This document shows, piece after piece, positions 1-11,543 of a stretch of 64,000 nucleotides of DNA. The notes below the pieces were generated by a model. The model was not told the DNA's origin, did not search any database, and saw only the letters and a list, made by a program, of their open reading frames with translations. The stretch is from Mytilus trossulus (Eukaryota > Mollusca > Bivalvia > Mytilida > Mytilidae): assembly GCF_036588685.1 (NCBI RefSeq), contig NW_026963314.1, positions 1,419,001 to 1,483,000 on the forward strand, in the 5' to 3' direction. Made by a program: the position numbers and the translations under genes. Numbering within the stretch: the stretch's first letter is position 1; each line of letters begins with the position of its first letter.

Positions 1-528
1 GCTTGATTTTATATAAATGACCAAATGACACAAATGAAAATTCAATCAGATTTAATTTTCTTAAATATGAATCCTACTGCAAATTTCTTTTTGCATTGTG
101 TTTAAGCACCGGACACATATAGAACACCAATGAATATACTTATATTTAATGCATGCTAACTATATTTTGCACCGAAAAAAGGACATATCTACAAAATGGA
201 GGGAAAAAGTGAAAATAATTTTTCACACAGCAAGTGAGCAACCCCCAGAAAAAAAATATGTCTGTGCAGTAACAGATGATAGAAAACTTTGAAGTTGCCC
301 CACCTTGAATAGAAATTATCTTCCATTTAAAATTAAGTTGGTTCTCTATACTTTTTAAGACTTCTGACTGAATTTGTCTTACTGATTTTCGTACATATTT
401 TGCAACTGAATATGTCAGAACTTATTGTTTTCTTTTATATAATATTTAACAAAGTTTAATGCACACTATTAGCATAAATTTACAAATCCACATTTAATAG
501 ATTTAGGGATTTAATTCGCAAAAGATCA
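1..528. other. Flank with no recognisable feature
   Basis: AT-rich sequence upstream of the Harbinger element. No open frame, repeat or splice-bounded exon could be supported on either strand. Confidence 0.5.
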
Positions 529-544
529 GGGCCAGGTTGTTCAA

Positions 545-705
545 CTTGTCGTTAACTTAACATAAGCGTTAAATTTAACGTGTCGTTAAATACTATAACG
601 TATCGTTACTTAACCCATGGTTAAAATGGTGTTGTTCAACTTGGTTTAACGCTGTCGTTAGTTAACGGTGACGTTAAATAATTTAACCACTCGTTAAATA
701 TTTAA
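545..705. repeat. Left subterminal TAACG/CGTTA motif cluster
   Basis: Inside the left terminal repeat are about a dozen copies of CGTTA or its complement TAACG, many as CGTTAA or TTAACG. A second, imperfect copy of the terminal sequence (TTGTTCAACTTGGTTTAACG) starts near 632. The motif resembles the YAAC core recognised by Myb domains, and the element encodes a Myb-like protein. Use as a binding site is inference. Confidence 0.6.
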
Positions 706-767
706 CTAAAGTTTAGAGATTATTCTCTTTACCCACAATGCATTGGTTTGTTAATATTTACTTCAAC

Positions 768-945
768 ATGGCTGACAAGTCTTCTGCTAAAACACAAAGG
801 GACAGAAAACCTAACTTCACCCAAGAAGAAGTAAATGTAATTCAAGACCAAGTGCAAAAGAATTACAAAGTGATTAATGAAAAGTTTGGGGATGGTATAA
901 CCAATTCCAGAAAGACTGCTGTCTGGAGCAGGATTTCCGTCAAGC
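768..945 (+). CDS. Myb/SANT-like DNA-binding protein, first exon (Harbinger ORF2)
   Basis: The ATG at 768 opens a basic N-terminal segment followed by RKPNFTQEEVNVIQDQV and KFGDGITNSRKTAVWSRI. These match the first two helices of the Myb/SANT-like domain found in Harbinger partner proteins and in NAIF1. In that family the protein works with the transposase, helping nuclear import and binding of the transposon ends. The similarity stops after ISVK; a GT at 946 could be the donor of an intron. I could not find the exon for the third helix, so the gene may be truncated or its second exon may be too diverged to recognise. In-frame reading beyond 945 to 1052 is hydrophobic and looks like intron. 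Confidence 0.6.
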
Positions 946-1513
946 GTGTGTACTCTTGTTTAATTTCTGGCTATGTATTTATTTGGTATGTTTATATTCG
1001 TTCTTATCGTTTGCTTTACATTCAGTGGCAAATATTTCATGCATGTTCATGATGAGAACAAATTTACAAAGAGTACAATATCTATAATCAGACGACTCAC
1101 CGGATTTTGTATTATGCATGGCGTTACACTATATTCATACAACGCAATCAGATTATACATCCCCTTTCCAACCGGCGTATTTACACACCCAACAGTCTAT
1201 GGAAGACCCACTTTGCGACAAAGTGAAAAAAATCCAAAGGATGACCTTAAATGTATACCTTAATCAAGCCTTGGGGCAAATGTCATTCAGTGTACAATTA
1301 ACAATGAGATGATGATAAAAAAGCGTGACGATCGACCGTCACTTCGTAGTGCCAATAACTCATATTATCTGAAGTGTATTTATGAACTTATTATTTGCTA
1401 AGCCTTCAATTCAAAATCTCGAATGCATGTGTTTTGAGAAAACATAACTTGTATTATTTATCAAATTTTATATTTGATGAACAAATGAAGACTCTTGAGA
1501 TCAAACATTTATT

Positions 1514-1717
1514 TCAGTTGAAGAAAACTCTTTCGATATGTTCTCTAATGTGTCTTCCATCCTGTTCTCCTTCAAAATTCGGAACTTGCACTGGTTGGTC
1601 TTGCAGAACATGTACACCACAAACGTCTTCCAAAGGTTCATTCATTGTTAAAGCTATGTTCTGTAGAACAGCACAAGCACCAAACACTCGACAGATTTTT
1701 TCAGGTTTCATTCTGAC
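1514..1717 (-). CDS. Harbinger transposase, exon 3 (C terminus)
   Basis: The exon follows an acceptor (TTTCAG, with the AG at 1719-1718) and joins exon 2 in phase 0. It encodes the family's C-terminal helix (KICRVFGACAVLQNIA in the expected place after the catalytic Glu segment), then an acidic tail, and stops at 1514. Together with exons 1 and 2 the coding length is 1029 nt, 342 residues plus stop, close to the roughly 350 residues of HARBI1-type proteins. Confidence 0.85.
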   Translation of the reverse strand, partial: VRMKPEKICRVFGACAVLQNIALTMNEPLEDVCGVHVLQDQPVQVPNFEGEQDGRHIREHIERVFFN

Positions 1718-2429
1718 CTGAAATTTATAATTTCATAATTATGGGCAGGAAGATATCTTTCAATTAAAAAAAACTGTTTCAGAAGTGTTTTCCCATCTAC
1801 AATATTGTCTCCTAGAAAATTAACCATGCAGATACCCACTTAAAAAAAAAATACCATGTTAATGATTATTTGCACTGCATTCTAAAAAAAACCAATATTG
1901 ATAGTTACTTAAATAACAGGTTCAATATAATCTCTATTAACTACAGCTCTTTCCGTAACAATTATCTCTAGTTTGACAGAGCTACCATTTAATTTTATGG
2001 GGGTAGTGTCGCTTGTATGAAATTAAAAAAAGTCACAACAAGAGTTTCGAGTAAAGAAAGAGGAAGGATGATAAATTATGTATGAAAGTGTGAAAATAAA
2101 AAGGCATTTTTCATACTAGCCATCCCCCTCAAACAACAAATAATAGCTCCCTTATTAGTATCCTTTTTATGATTAGTTTCTTTTTTGTGTCCCTTTTTAT
2201 TCAATATATTTTTTTCTTCATGGCTGAAGTTTTTTTTGGCATTTTTTGTATGAAACTGCTGAGGTTAATTAACCATTTTAAATATGCATCACTATATAGG
2301 ATTATCTCATTGTTGAAGGATGTACAGTTACTTATCGATGTTAACTTCCAAGTAATTTGGTCTCTGGTCATTTACAATCAAACCACTTTTTTGTTATCAT
2401 ATTTCAAAGTATTCGTTAATTATTTTTAC

Positions 2430-2716
2430 CTCAGAGTGTAAAACATGAAATCTTCTCTTTAAGATTCCAAAAGCTCTTTCAATAATGGATCTTGTACTGG
2501 AGTGTGCTCTATTAAATCTTTGCTGGTGTCTTTCTCTGGGATTTAGATATGGTGTCATGAGAAAAGGGCGACATGCATACCCGCTGTCTCCTAGTATCAA
2601 ACCGTCTGCAAGTCCTCTGTTGTTTGTCTCCAGGTAGTGACATAGGTTTGATGTGTTGAAGATGTGGGAATCATGGGTTGACCCTGGCCAGTTAGCAGAT
2701 ATATTGGTAAATTTCC
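2430..2716 (-). CDS. Harbinger transposase, exon 2 (second Asp and Glu of DDE)
   Basis: The acceptor AG is at 2718-2717 and the donor GT at 2429-2428. The exon completes the glycine codon split by intron 1 and reads [18 protein letters not shown], then LILGDSGY with the second catalytic aspartate, then [14 protein letters not shown] with the catalytic glutamate. Both blocks are in the expected order and spacing for DDE_Tnp_4 (HARBI1-like) nucleases. No stop or frameshift interrupts it. The acceptor lies 4.0 kb from the exon 1 donor because a repeat array occupies intron 1. Confidence 0.88.
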
Positions 2717-3339
2717 CTGAAAGAATATTAAACTAATTTAATTCTATGCAGAGTACTAATTAATGTTACAGTTAACTGCAGCTTGAAAAAAGGTCACTTA
2801 CTCTATTGCTACTTGTGACTAATAAGAGGGGGTATAGGAACTTTATCGGGACTCCAGTTAATAATATATCAGTGTTTTTCAATTAAAAAGTGTAACTCAA
2901 TCAGAACTAGTCTAATTTTTATTGAGGCTCATTGAGGCCCTAAAAAAATGCATACAGATGATTGAAACTATTAGTATATTCAATAATTTATGAATGTTCA
3001 AAATCGTTTTCAGTGAAAGCTATATATGTTTCCTTCAGTAGGGGAGGGGGGATCTGGATCCAGAAATCAGGCCTCTGCCTTAAAAACACAAAATCCCGAG
3101 ATCCAGAAATTCAAAAAAGAATTCATGGATCCTGAAAGGGTCATTCCCGAAATCAGGAGCTTAAATAATATAACACCCGATCCCGTACAGAAAAAAATAC
3201 GGGAAGGTCTATTAACAGGACAGATAAAACCAGGACAGTTATTTTCGATACGTTTTATCTGTAACTTTTGTTTTACTTAACATATTGTTGAAATTTAAAT
3301 TGTATAATAAAGAACATTATTTGTAAAAAATATAAAAAT

Positions 3340-6300
3340 TAAAAATAAGGAAATTAAAAAAAATCTGCCAGGACAGTTTAATTTTATGAAAAAAAATAGC
3401 TGAAAATGCAGAGAAAAGTTTACTTATAATTGAAATATTTTCTACAAAACAACTGTCTGGCAGAATATTTTTGTACGATTATAAAGTTTATGTAATATTC
3501 ATTCTAAAAATCTATAATTTAGTATTTTTTTCCTCTTTTAAAGGTAAAAAAATCTGCCAGGACAGTAGCCTTTCACGTTGGAAATTTTGTTGAAATTATT
3601 TCAAAATCATATACAATACAAAGTTAAATATCTTCTTCAAAATAAATGTCTGGTAAACAAATGTTAGTTCATTGGAAAGTTCAGAATATAAGCTTGATTA
3701 AAATATAAAATTATATGAACTTAAATGACATTAACACCAAAAAAATCTGCCAGGACAGTAGCCTACTCCGTTAAATTTTAAGAAAAGAAAAAAAATGGCT
3801 GAAATTGTCGAGAAAAGTTACCATATAATTGTTATATTTTCTTCAGAACAACTGTCTGGCATAATATGTATGTACGATTATACAGATTATGGAAAAATAT
3901 TTATAAATATCTACGATTTAATATTTTTTGCCTCTTTTAAAGGTAAAAAATCTGCCAGGACAGTAGCCCTTCACGTTGGAAATATTGTTGAAATTATTTC
4001 AAAATGAAAATACAAAGTAAAATACATTCTTCAAAATAAATGTCTGGTAAACAAATGTTAGTTCATTGGAAAGTTCAGAATATAAGCTTTATGAAAATAT
4101 AAAATTATATGAACTTTAATGACAGTAACAGCAAAAAAATCTGCCAGGACAGTAGCCTACTCCGTTAAATTTTAAGAAAAAAATGGCTGAAATTGTCGAG
4201 AAAAGTTTACATATAATTGTTATATTTTCTTCAGAACAACTGTCTGGCATAATATTTGTGTACGATTATACAGATTATGGAATAATCTTTCTAAATATCT
4301 ACGATTTAATATTTTTTGCCTCTTTTAAAGGTAAAAAATCTGCCAGGACAGTAGCCTTTTACGTTAGAAATTTTGTTGAAATTAGTTCAAATCAAAATAT
4401 AAAGTTCATTATCGTCTTCAAAATAGATGTCTGTTAAACAAATGTTAGTTCATTGGAAAGTTCAGAATATAAGCTTTATGCAAATATAAAATTATATGAA
4501 CTTTAATGACAGTAACAGCACAAAAATCTGCCAGGACAGTAGCCTACTCCGTTAAATTTTAAGAAAAAAATGGCTGAAATTGTCGAGAAAAGTTTACATA
4601 TAATTGTTATATTTTCTTCAGAACAACTGTCTGGCATAATATTTGTGTACGATTATACAGATTATGGAATAATCTTTCTAAATATCTACGATTTAATATT
4701 TTTTGCCTCTTTTAAAGGTAAAAAATCTGCCAGGACAGTAGCCTTTTACGTTAGAAATTTTGTTGAAATTAGTTCAAATCAAAATATAAAGTTCATTATC
4801 GTCTTCAAAATAGATGTCTGGTAAACAAATTTGAGTTCATTTAAAAGTTTAAAACATAAGCTTTCAGAAAATATAAAATTATATGAACATTTATTTTCAT
4901 AAGATTGCGACAACAAAATATGCCAGGACAGTAGCCCACTCCTTTTGAATCATAAGCTGGACTTAAGCCTACTATGCTACATGTTTTATAAATGGCAGAA
5001 ATAAACATTATTTTTAATCATAAAAAAAATTGTATATTTATTAACTTATCTGGCATTCTTTTTTGAAATGATAATTAGGACTTTACTATTAAAAAAAACC
5101 TATAAATTAAAAACAAATTTGCTAGGAAATTACTAATACATAGGGACATGGATTTGTATAGTAAGACTTACTATACAAATCCTTGATAGGAACAAGTGAA
5201 GAATTATCAAAGATTTTTTTCTATCTTATTCAAAGTTTTCAGTTTAAAATTCCGTGATAGAAACATTAAAGTGATTATTTTTAGAAAACATAATTACATT
5301 GGTGTGGTTATTAAAAACATTATTTGTTGATTTAATTCGATCTCTATTCATTGTATCACAGTCAGAAGACATATATCAGAATTATGTTTTGACATTAAAA
5401 AAAACTTCAAAGTCACTGATTGGTGTCAAATATTCAAAAGGTGTTTATTCGCTAATAAGTAATATATTTCTGCACAGGAAAGTGTCACTTTTTTTTTATC
5501 TCCTTTAATACATAAAAAGAGTTCCAATATTGCATTTTTTTTACTCCTTTCTGCCATTTACACTCTAACATGTTTTCTAATGAATCAAATTTGCCAGGCA
5601 CAGTACATTCCAAACAGCATTTGGATTGCGAAAATCCAACAATCTATTGCATTAAATTTATCTTAAAATATAAAATCTATTAAGTTTTCCTAAAATTAAA
5701 GCTAAATATCTTCTTTACCACACGCTCGCTTTACGGTTGGCATGACAGAATATACAAATACAAAGTTTCGATGACAGATCGTTAAGCTTGGCACGTGCCA
5801 ACTAAATATTTAGCAATAGGTCGACTCATGGGATGCTTTTTAAGGAATTTTTCTATTATTAAATGCATATTTTTTATCTTTTCCCAAAATTTAACTTTAC
5901 AACGAATTATGACAACAACACAAAATAATAATCTATTCAACTTTCAATTTTTGATTTGAAACAAATTTGTGCGAATAATTTACTGTCCTGGCAATTTCTT
6001 TATTCACTTTTTTATTTTACAATTTGGTCTAGCTTTTATTTTCTTGTAGTATCAAAATTGTAATTCAGACAATCGCAATAAAGAAACTATTCCAATATTA
6101 CATTTAAAAATTGAGTTGTTAATTTCCGCAATTTATACAGAAATTTAACGGAGAAGGCTACTGTCCTGGCATATTTTTTTGTCGTTAAGGAAATAAATGT
6201 CTATATCCTTTTATATTTTCATAAAGCTCAGATTTCAAACTTTTCAATGAACTAAAATTTGTTTACCAGACTTTTATTTTGAAGAAGATATTTAACTGTA

Positions 6301-6470
6301 TCCTTTAATTTTGAACTAATTTCAACAAAATTTCTTACGTGAAACGCTACTGTCCTGGCAGATTTTTTTTACCTTTAAAAGAGGCAAAAAATATTAAATC
6401 GTAGATATTTAGAAAGATTATTCCATAATCTGTATAATCGTAAAATACAACAGTAATATTATGCTTTCCT
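3340..6470. repeat. Satellite-like foldback array (TGCCAGGACAGT) inside the transposase intron
   Basis: The left arm (about 3360-4960) holds direct repeats of about 387 bp. The block ATGGCTGAAATTGTCGAGAA recurs near 3794, 4182 and 4569. Each unit has two TGCCAGGACAGT boxes, giving nine boxes at alternating spacings of about 190-205 bp, and near-complementary TGTCTGGCA boxes between them. The right arm (about 6137-6465) is a single inverted unit with ACTGTCCTGGCA boxes near 6160 and 6350. Between the arms is about 1.2 kb of unrelated AT-rich DNA with further scattered boxes (5592, 5983). This is a tandem-repeat-bearing foldback or MITE-like insertion nested in the Harbinger element. Confidence 0.75.
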
Positions 6471-6739
6471 TTACCAACATCGTAAAGATTAGAAATAGCA
6501 TATATAAATAAGTGGCAACAATTACCACACTGTTTGGAGTGACATGTGCGCGGTTGTTTTGGAAAAAATAGCACACAATGACCCGATCGTCGATCGATTT
6601 CTTGTAATATTTGGGTCGTATAAGATCGAGGGCCGAATTGTTGACTTACTGACGAGAAGGTTTAAGCATGTTAAGGGAGATAATAACAAAGGTAAACAAA
6701 TAAACAGACGAAGAGGATATAAATAAATTAAATAAGTAC

Positions 6740-7277
6740 CTTCGTAATCACACACAGCATGCACGTTCACACTATGGAACCCCTTTCTATTGACAAAAGC
6801 TGCCTCGTCCTCTGATGGCCCTTGTATCTTGATGTGTGTGCAATCAATGCACCCCAAAACATTTGGGGAGTTCATTTGTCTGTGGAAAACACACTTCATC
6901 CTGTTTTTAGAATTGATGTCTTTTGGCCACTGGATGAAGTTGTCTTTCACATCAAGTAAAGCATTGGTTACATCATTCACTGCTCTAGATACAGTTGCTT
7001 TGTCGTTGCCCATTGTATCTCCAATTACTTGTAAAAATGACCCAGAGGCATAAAACCTCAAGGCTATGCATACTTGTTGCTCCACTGTTAGAGCAGTTTC
7101 CTTTACTGTAGATCTTGTCAATTTATTACCCACAATATTGCATATGTAAGCTATATAGTCTCTTCCAAACCTATATCTTATCCTCATTTCATTGTCAGTC
7201 AAATTGTTCAGATGTGAAACCATTCCTCTGAAGATTCTCTCTTTTCTTTGCCTAGGTACCATTAACAGAGCAGCCAT
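6740..7277 (-). CDS. Harbinger transposase, exon 1 (HTH region and first Asp)
   Basis: The ATG at 7277 starts a protein typical of PIF/Harbinger transposases, which cut and rejoin DNA in the nucleus through a DDE triad. The N-terminal half is a helix-turn-helix-like region ([26 protein letters not shown]), followed by [13 protein letters not shown] with the first catalytic aspartate and then VCDYEG. The donor is GAAG|GTACTT, with the GT at 6739-6738. Exons 1, 2 and 3 (538, 287 and 204 nt) fit in phase with no stop and keep all three acidic residues. The coding sequence therefore looks undamaged, which is notable beside the dead retroelements elsewhere in the window. Whether it is active cannot be judged here. 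Confidence 0.9.
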
Positions 7278-7289
7278 TTTCTCAATTAA

Positions 7290-7460
7290 AACGCTTCGTT
7301 AAGTATTTAACGATGAGCTATAGCAGCGTTAGATTTTACAGAAGTTATCGACAGTTTAACGTTGCGTTAAATCTAACGTAGAGATGAACAACAGGATTAA
7401 CCATGCGTTAAATTTTAACGAAGCGTTAGCATATTTTAACGACAGCGTTAGACTTAACGA
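7290..7460. repeat. Right subterminal TAACG/CGTTA motif cluster
   Basis: This is the counterpart of the left cluster: about a dozen CGTTA/TAACG motifs between the transposase start codon and the right terminal repeat. It includes a second degenerate terminal-repeat copy (GATGAACAACAGGATTAACC) near 7382. It also lies where the transposase promoter should be. Confidence 0.55.
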
Positions 7461-7480
7461 CAAGTTGAACAACCGGCCCC

Positions 7481-10339
7481 AGTGATTTATAAGACATGAT
7501 ATAGTCATCAATCACCTGGACTGGAGGGAAAAAAAATGGTTGATTAACAGGACCAAGGACAACTCATAACATACATTGGCGAATCCAGAAGGGGGGTGTG
7601 GAACCCCATTTTTTTTTTACAATTAATGCATTTGAATGGGAGCATATAGTTGATACCCCCTTTTACTCTGGGTAAGGAATCCCTCCCCCTTTTCAAAATG
7701 GCTGGATTGGCCCCTGACATATATATAGAACTCAGATAATCATCATATACACCATAAGACTTCTTTTCAAAGTTTAAGCGACCAAATTTGCAAAGAGATT
7801 GGTATTACAAATTATTTATGAAGGTGAAACTGCACATATTTTGTCTTTTTTTTTTCGTGAAAATTCGACATTCTACATACAGTTGAAACCTTGTTTTACT
7901 ATCGTCGTTTATTACAAAGGTCAAACGATGTAAACGGATATTGTCAATAAGATAACTTTATGTGGATGTTTAATAATGTAAATAATCCAGCATCGTCAAC
8001 AGTGACAACAGAGTTCGGTTCTTTGATGATTGTTCGGGTCATCAGTGCGCTTGAATGACATAGACACCATAGTTACGAAATCTAAATTCACAAAAGGCGG
8101 GTTACCAGAGACGATATTTCTCAAAAAAATCACATGAAATGGAAAGCTATAGTTATTACCTAATAGAAAAGTGCTGCGCGCTTAATGAATATGAAACTGT
8201 AATCAAATTAAGAACGAAACTGTGTACGTTAAATGCTGCCGGGTAAACTAAAAATATTATTTTTATTAAATATGTTCACTTCTGGAAAATCGAGCAGCAC
8301 TTTTCAGCAACGGGAAAGCACAAGGATTCATTTAAAAAAAAGTCTGTGGATTTTTATTCAGTGTAGTAACCCGTTTTTCGCCAATTTGGTTAAGGCATTT
8401 CACCCCTGTGGAAGTCACGTGACAGGCGATCATGACCAAAATTTCGGTTTACTGAATCCTTACTGCATGAATATATAAATTCAACAACTAAGATTCATGA
8501 ATTGTTGTTAAAACAATTTTATTCTTGAAATTTCACATTTTGCCCCTATTTACGTTTTAAAGTGCCTTAACATACCTGCGTACCAATCTGTATGTGTCGC
8601 CTATCTTGTCGACACCAAGGCTTTCGCCCTACTAAAAAAAATGATATTTGATGGGCATTGAAGTTGAAAAAACTTATTCAGATATTTCTATGGTATATAT
8701 TCTTGAAATTTATGGAAACAGGGAAATATTTAATGGCTTGTTTATGATCGTTAATTGTTCAATGACAAAATAATTCGGATCACTGATTATTGTGATACTT
8801 GTCTTTTGATGGATTATTAATAAGAATCAAACGTTTTGTTTTGATAAAATATTCAGCTTGAAATTAATAAACACGATGATGTACGAACTGTAAATCATTA
8901 AACGGATTAACAAGTTCATTATTATACTCGGAGACAGTTCTAGTCTCAGTTATACTGCATACATTCATGATTGACTGAATGCAATTATTTTGTTAACAAA
9001 TATCAATAAAGAGAAATACATTGTATACCAATTCTACTCTGTAAATCAAAGAGAAAATGATAAAATGATATAAATATTCTGTTAATTTGTTAACAAACTT
9101 TAACATATTTTGTTCAAACAATGTCAAATGCTTAAAATTATGCGACTGGACAACAAATAGAAAAAATAAAAATCTGGGCGAACAGGTATCAGGGCGAACA
9201 CGTAGTATGGCAAACGTGAATCAGGGCGAACGGACCCGGATTCTTTTCAACTCTACATCGCTGAGGGCAAATGCAACATTAGAGTCGATAAATTCATTCA
9301 TCTTGAAAGCGATTCCCTAAGGTCCGCAAACAAGATTTCCTTCACGGCCTTTATTTATTATAACAATCGTTGTCGCTGATGAATTCGCGGGGAATTTTCG
9401 CCGCTGTTTATAGATTTGTCATATGGCATAATGAAATACTAGTAGTCTTATGGTATGGTGCAATGGTATCATGGTATGAAGAAATGTCCTTGTAGTGTAA
9501 TCCCTTGTAGTCTACTTGTATATAGATGACACCTTGTGATATAAGAATTGTTAGCTTGAAATTCAAATATGTCTTTATAAGATAGTTATATGCCAGCTAT
9601 GCTGGCACTTATGGTAGAAGCATCGTTTTGGGACAAAGAACGATAACTCTTGCTAGACGACCAATCTGAAAAGTTTCGTCACTCTCGTTAAATCTCGTAC
9701 GATTATTTTTTTAATAATGGCTGCCAAAATTCTCGTTTCAACGCGATCTTGAAAAAACGGGACAGTTTGGAATAATTTCGATGTTAAATACGTCATGAAT
9801 TTTTATTTGTTTGCAAAAACAAGAATTCAGAAATTTTGGTAACTTGTGTAGTTTATTAAATGTTATCGTACCACGGAAATTTCCGAAGTTAGGACAACAA
9901 CATCTGACGCCATGTTTCGTCTGCTACAACATTCCATTATCAGTGAGGTCAAAACAAATCACCTAAATAATCAGAGGTACTGCATTTAATAGTCATAAAA
10001 TCATAGTAAACGATAACATAGTTAGTGTAAAAGTTCCGTCCAGTCATGGGAACACAGTAAAAAACTCTGCAAGTAATACATTTCGGATTTTTTTTTATAA
10101 TGGCCATGTGGCATGCGGGGTAAACTCCGGTGCACCGGTTGTGGTTGACCATGACTACTTATGTTCACCTGCCACATAATTCCCCATCCCAAAGAACAGT
10201 GATGATGACGTTGGTTATACTGTTGAATGTGATCACTGTAAGTCATGAAACCCACAGACTAATTCAAAACTTATGATTAACCCCCCCACCCCATCCCATA
10301 ATTCACAATCTGTCTGTTTTTTTTTTAAAGTTGGTTAAA
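7481..10339. other. Non-coding stretch with minor repeats
   Basis: No exon could be supported. Three CAGGGCGAAC-like boxes lie near 9175-9235. A perfect 17-bp palindrome, TGCCAGCTATGCTGGCA, lies near 9592. A 67-nt segment at about 10165-10231 on the minus strand has an acceptor (TTACAG) and a donor (CAG|GTGAAC) and is open in one frame, but it is too short to call. Confidence 0.4.
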
Positions 10340-10379
10340 AAACTGACAATAAATGTGCAATTTGGGTACTCTCATGTTA

Positions 10380-11540
10380 GTGTGAGCCAAAATTTGTTTC
10401 TGTGAAAAAGTTCCAGTGGACCTAATTTCACAGGTAATATGTTCTGGGAGAACTTTTTACACAGACAATTTCTATATAATTTGTTCCATCTATATGAAAT
10501 AAGTTCCACACTTTACCTGGTGAAATAAGTTCTGGGTTGGTGAAATTTGTTCCTTACCTAGTGAAATAAGTTCCATGTTTGTGAGATTTGTTCCTTACCT
10601 GGTGAAATAAGTTCTGAATTTGTGAGATTTGTTCCTCACCTCATTTTTTGCACCTGGTGAAATAAGTTCCTTGTCTATGAAATATGTTCCACTGGTTAAA
10701 CAAGTTATCTTATATACTGAGCACTTGTCATCAGTCAGTTTAAAGTCATTATAAAAACATGTATTTAGTCTGTATTATATTGATAATGTAATAAATAAAA
10801 AGTGTAATCATCCAATTTGGATCATGTGGAGTCCAGCAAAAGTTAAATAACATACTCAATTAATAATACTAAAAATGACAATTATAAACCCGGAAAGAGT
10901 AAAATAAGAAATAATAATAAAAGTCATGCCCAAAAAAAATGTATCATAGTTAAAGATGAACATTTGTACTTTTAAAAAAATGACAAAGTGACTGATCAAT
11001 TATTTTAAAAGAGAAAGAAACAAAAGACACACTCTTTGAAAACTGTGCAATGACCTTAGCTAAGTACATGTATGATAAGAACACCCATGACAGATAAACA
11101 GGAAACAAGGAGGTCGAATACCACATAAAGAATAAAACATAGATACAAATTATGATACATTATCATGGCTTTTATTTCTTATCTTCATCCTAGTCATGCA
11201 TTCAATTGCAAATGTACCTCATGCAAGCACAATACTTATTTTCTGTGAAATAGGTTCGAGCAGAACATTTTCATTGATTTCTATAAAATAACTTTGTTCA
11301 AAACTAATATCACAGGAACTTATTTCACCTTTTCTTTTAAATTTTAGTATTGGAACAAAACTCATGGTGCTGTAATTTTTGTTCCGGAACTTATTTCACA
11401 CGTGTTTAAAAAATTAGTTCCGGAACAAATTTTATAGTGCTGGAACATAGTTTCTGTGACATAAGTTCCTGTGGAACATATTTCATATGAAATTTGTTCC
11501 GGCGGAACAAATGTCACGCCGGAACAAATATTTTGTTACA
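10380..11540. mobile_element. Non-autonomous TIR element (MITE) packed with GTGAAATAAGTTCC motifs, TTA target duplication
   Basis: A related unoccupied copy of the insertion site is present at about 12512-12592: CTCATGTTAGCAACTTCACA is continuous there but is split here between 10379 and 11541. TTA is duplicated (10377-10379 and 11541-11543), defining a 1161-bp insertion. The ends form imperfect inverted repeats: GTGTGAGCCAAAATTTGTTT on the left, and TGTAACAAAATATTTGTTCC on the right when read on the minus strand. The left third (10390-10700) carries repeated GTGAAATAAGTTCC variants and the right third (11225-11530) carries the complement GGAACTTATTTCAC and many GGAACAAA boxes. The middle has no ORF. 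A 3-bp TTA duplication fits PIF/Harbinger MITEs, but the terminal sequence alone does not prove the family. Confidence 0.75.
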
Positions 11541-11543
11541 TTA

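Larger units (their letters stand above)
529..7480. mobile_element. PIF/Harbinger DNA transposon, nearly complete
   Basis: The ends are terminal inverted repeats. The left end begins GGGCCAGGTTGTTCAACTTG and the right end, read on the minus strand, begins GGGGCCGGTTGTTCAACTTG; both continue CGTTAA. Between them lie a Myb/SANT-like exon on the plus strand near the left end and a HARBI1-type DDE transposase on the minus strand starting near the right end. Convergent transcription of these two genes is the usual Harbinger arrangement. A CAG at 527-529 and at 7480-7482 could be a 3-bp target duplication, but the canonical TWA of the family is not seen, so the exact ends are uncertain by one or two bases. 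At about 6.95 kb it is longer than typical because a repeat array of about 3 kb sits in the transposase intron. Confidence 0.9.

Noticed and set aside
3026-3280. Open frame of 84 codons inside the Harbinger element
   Set aside because: It is built from short internal repeats (GGATCC/GAAATC-type), shows no Myb or transposase motif, and has no matching splice phase to the Myb exon; treated as intron.
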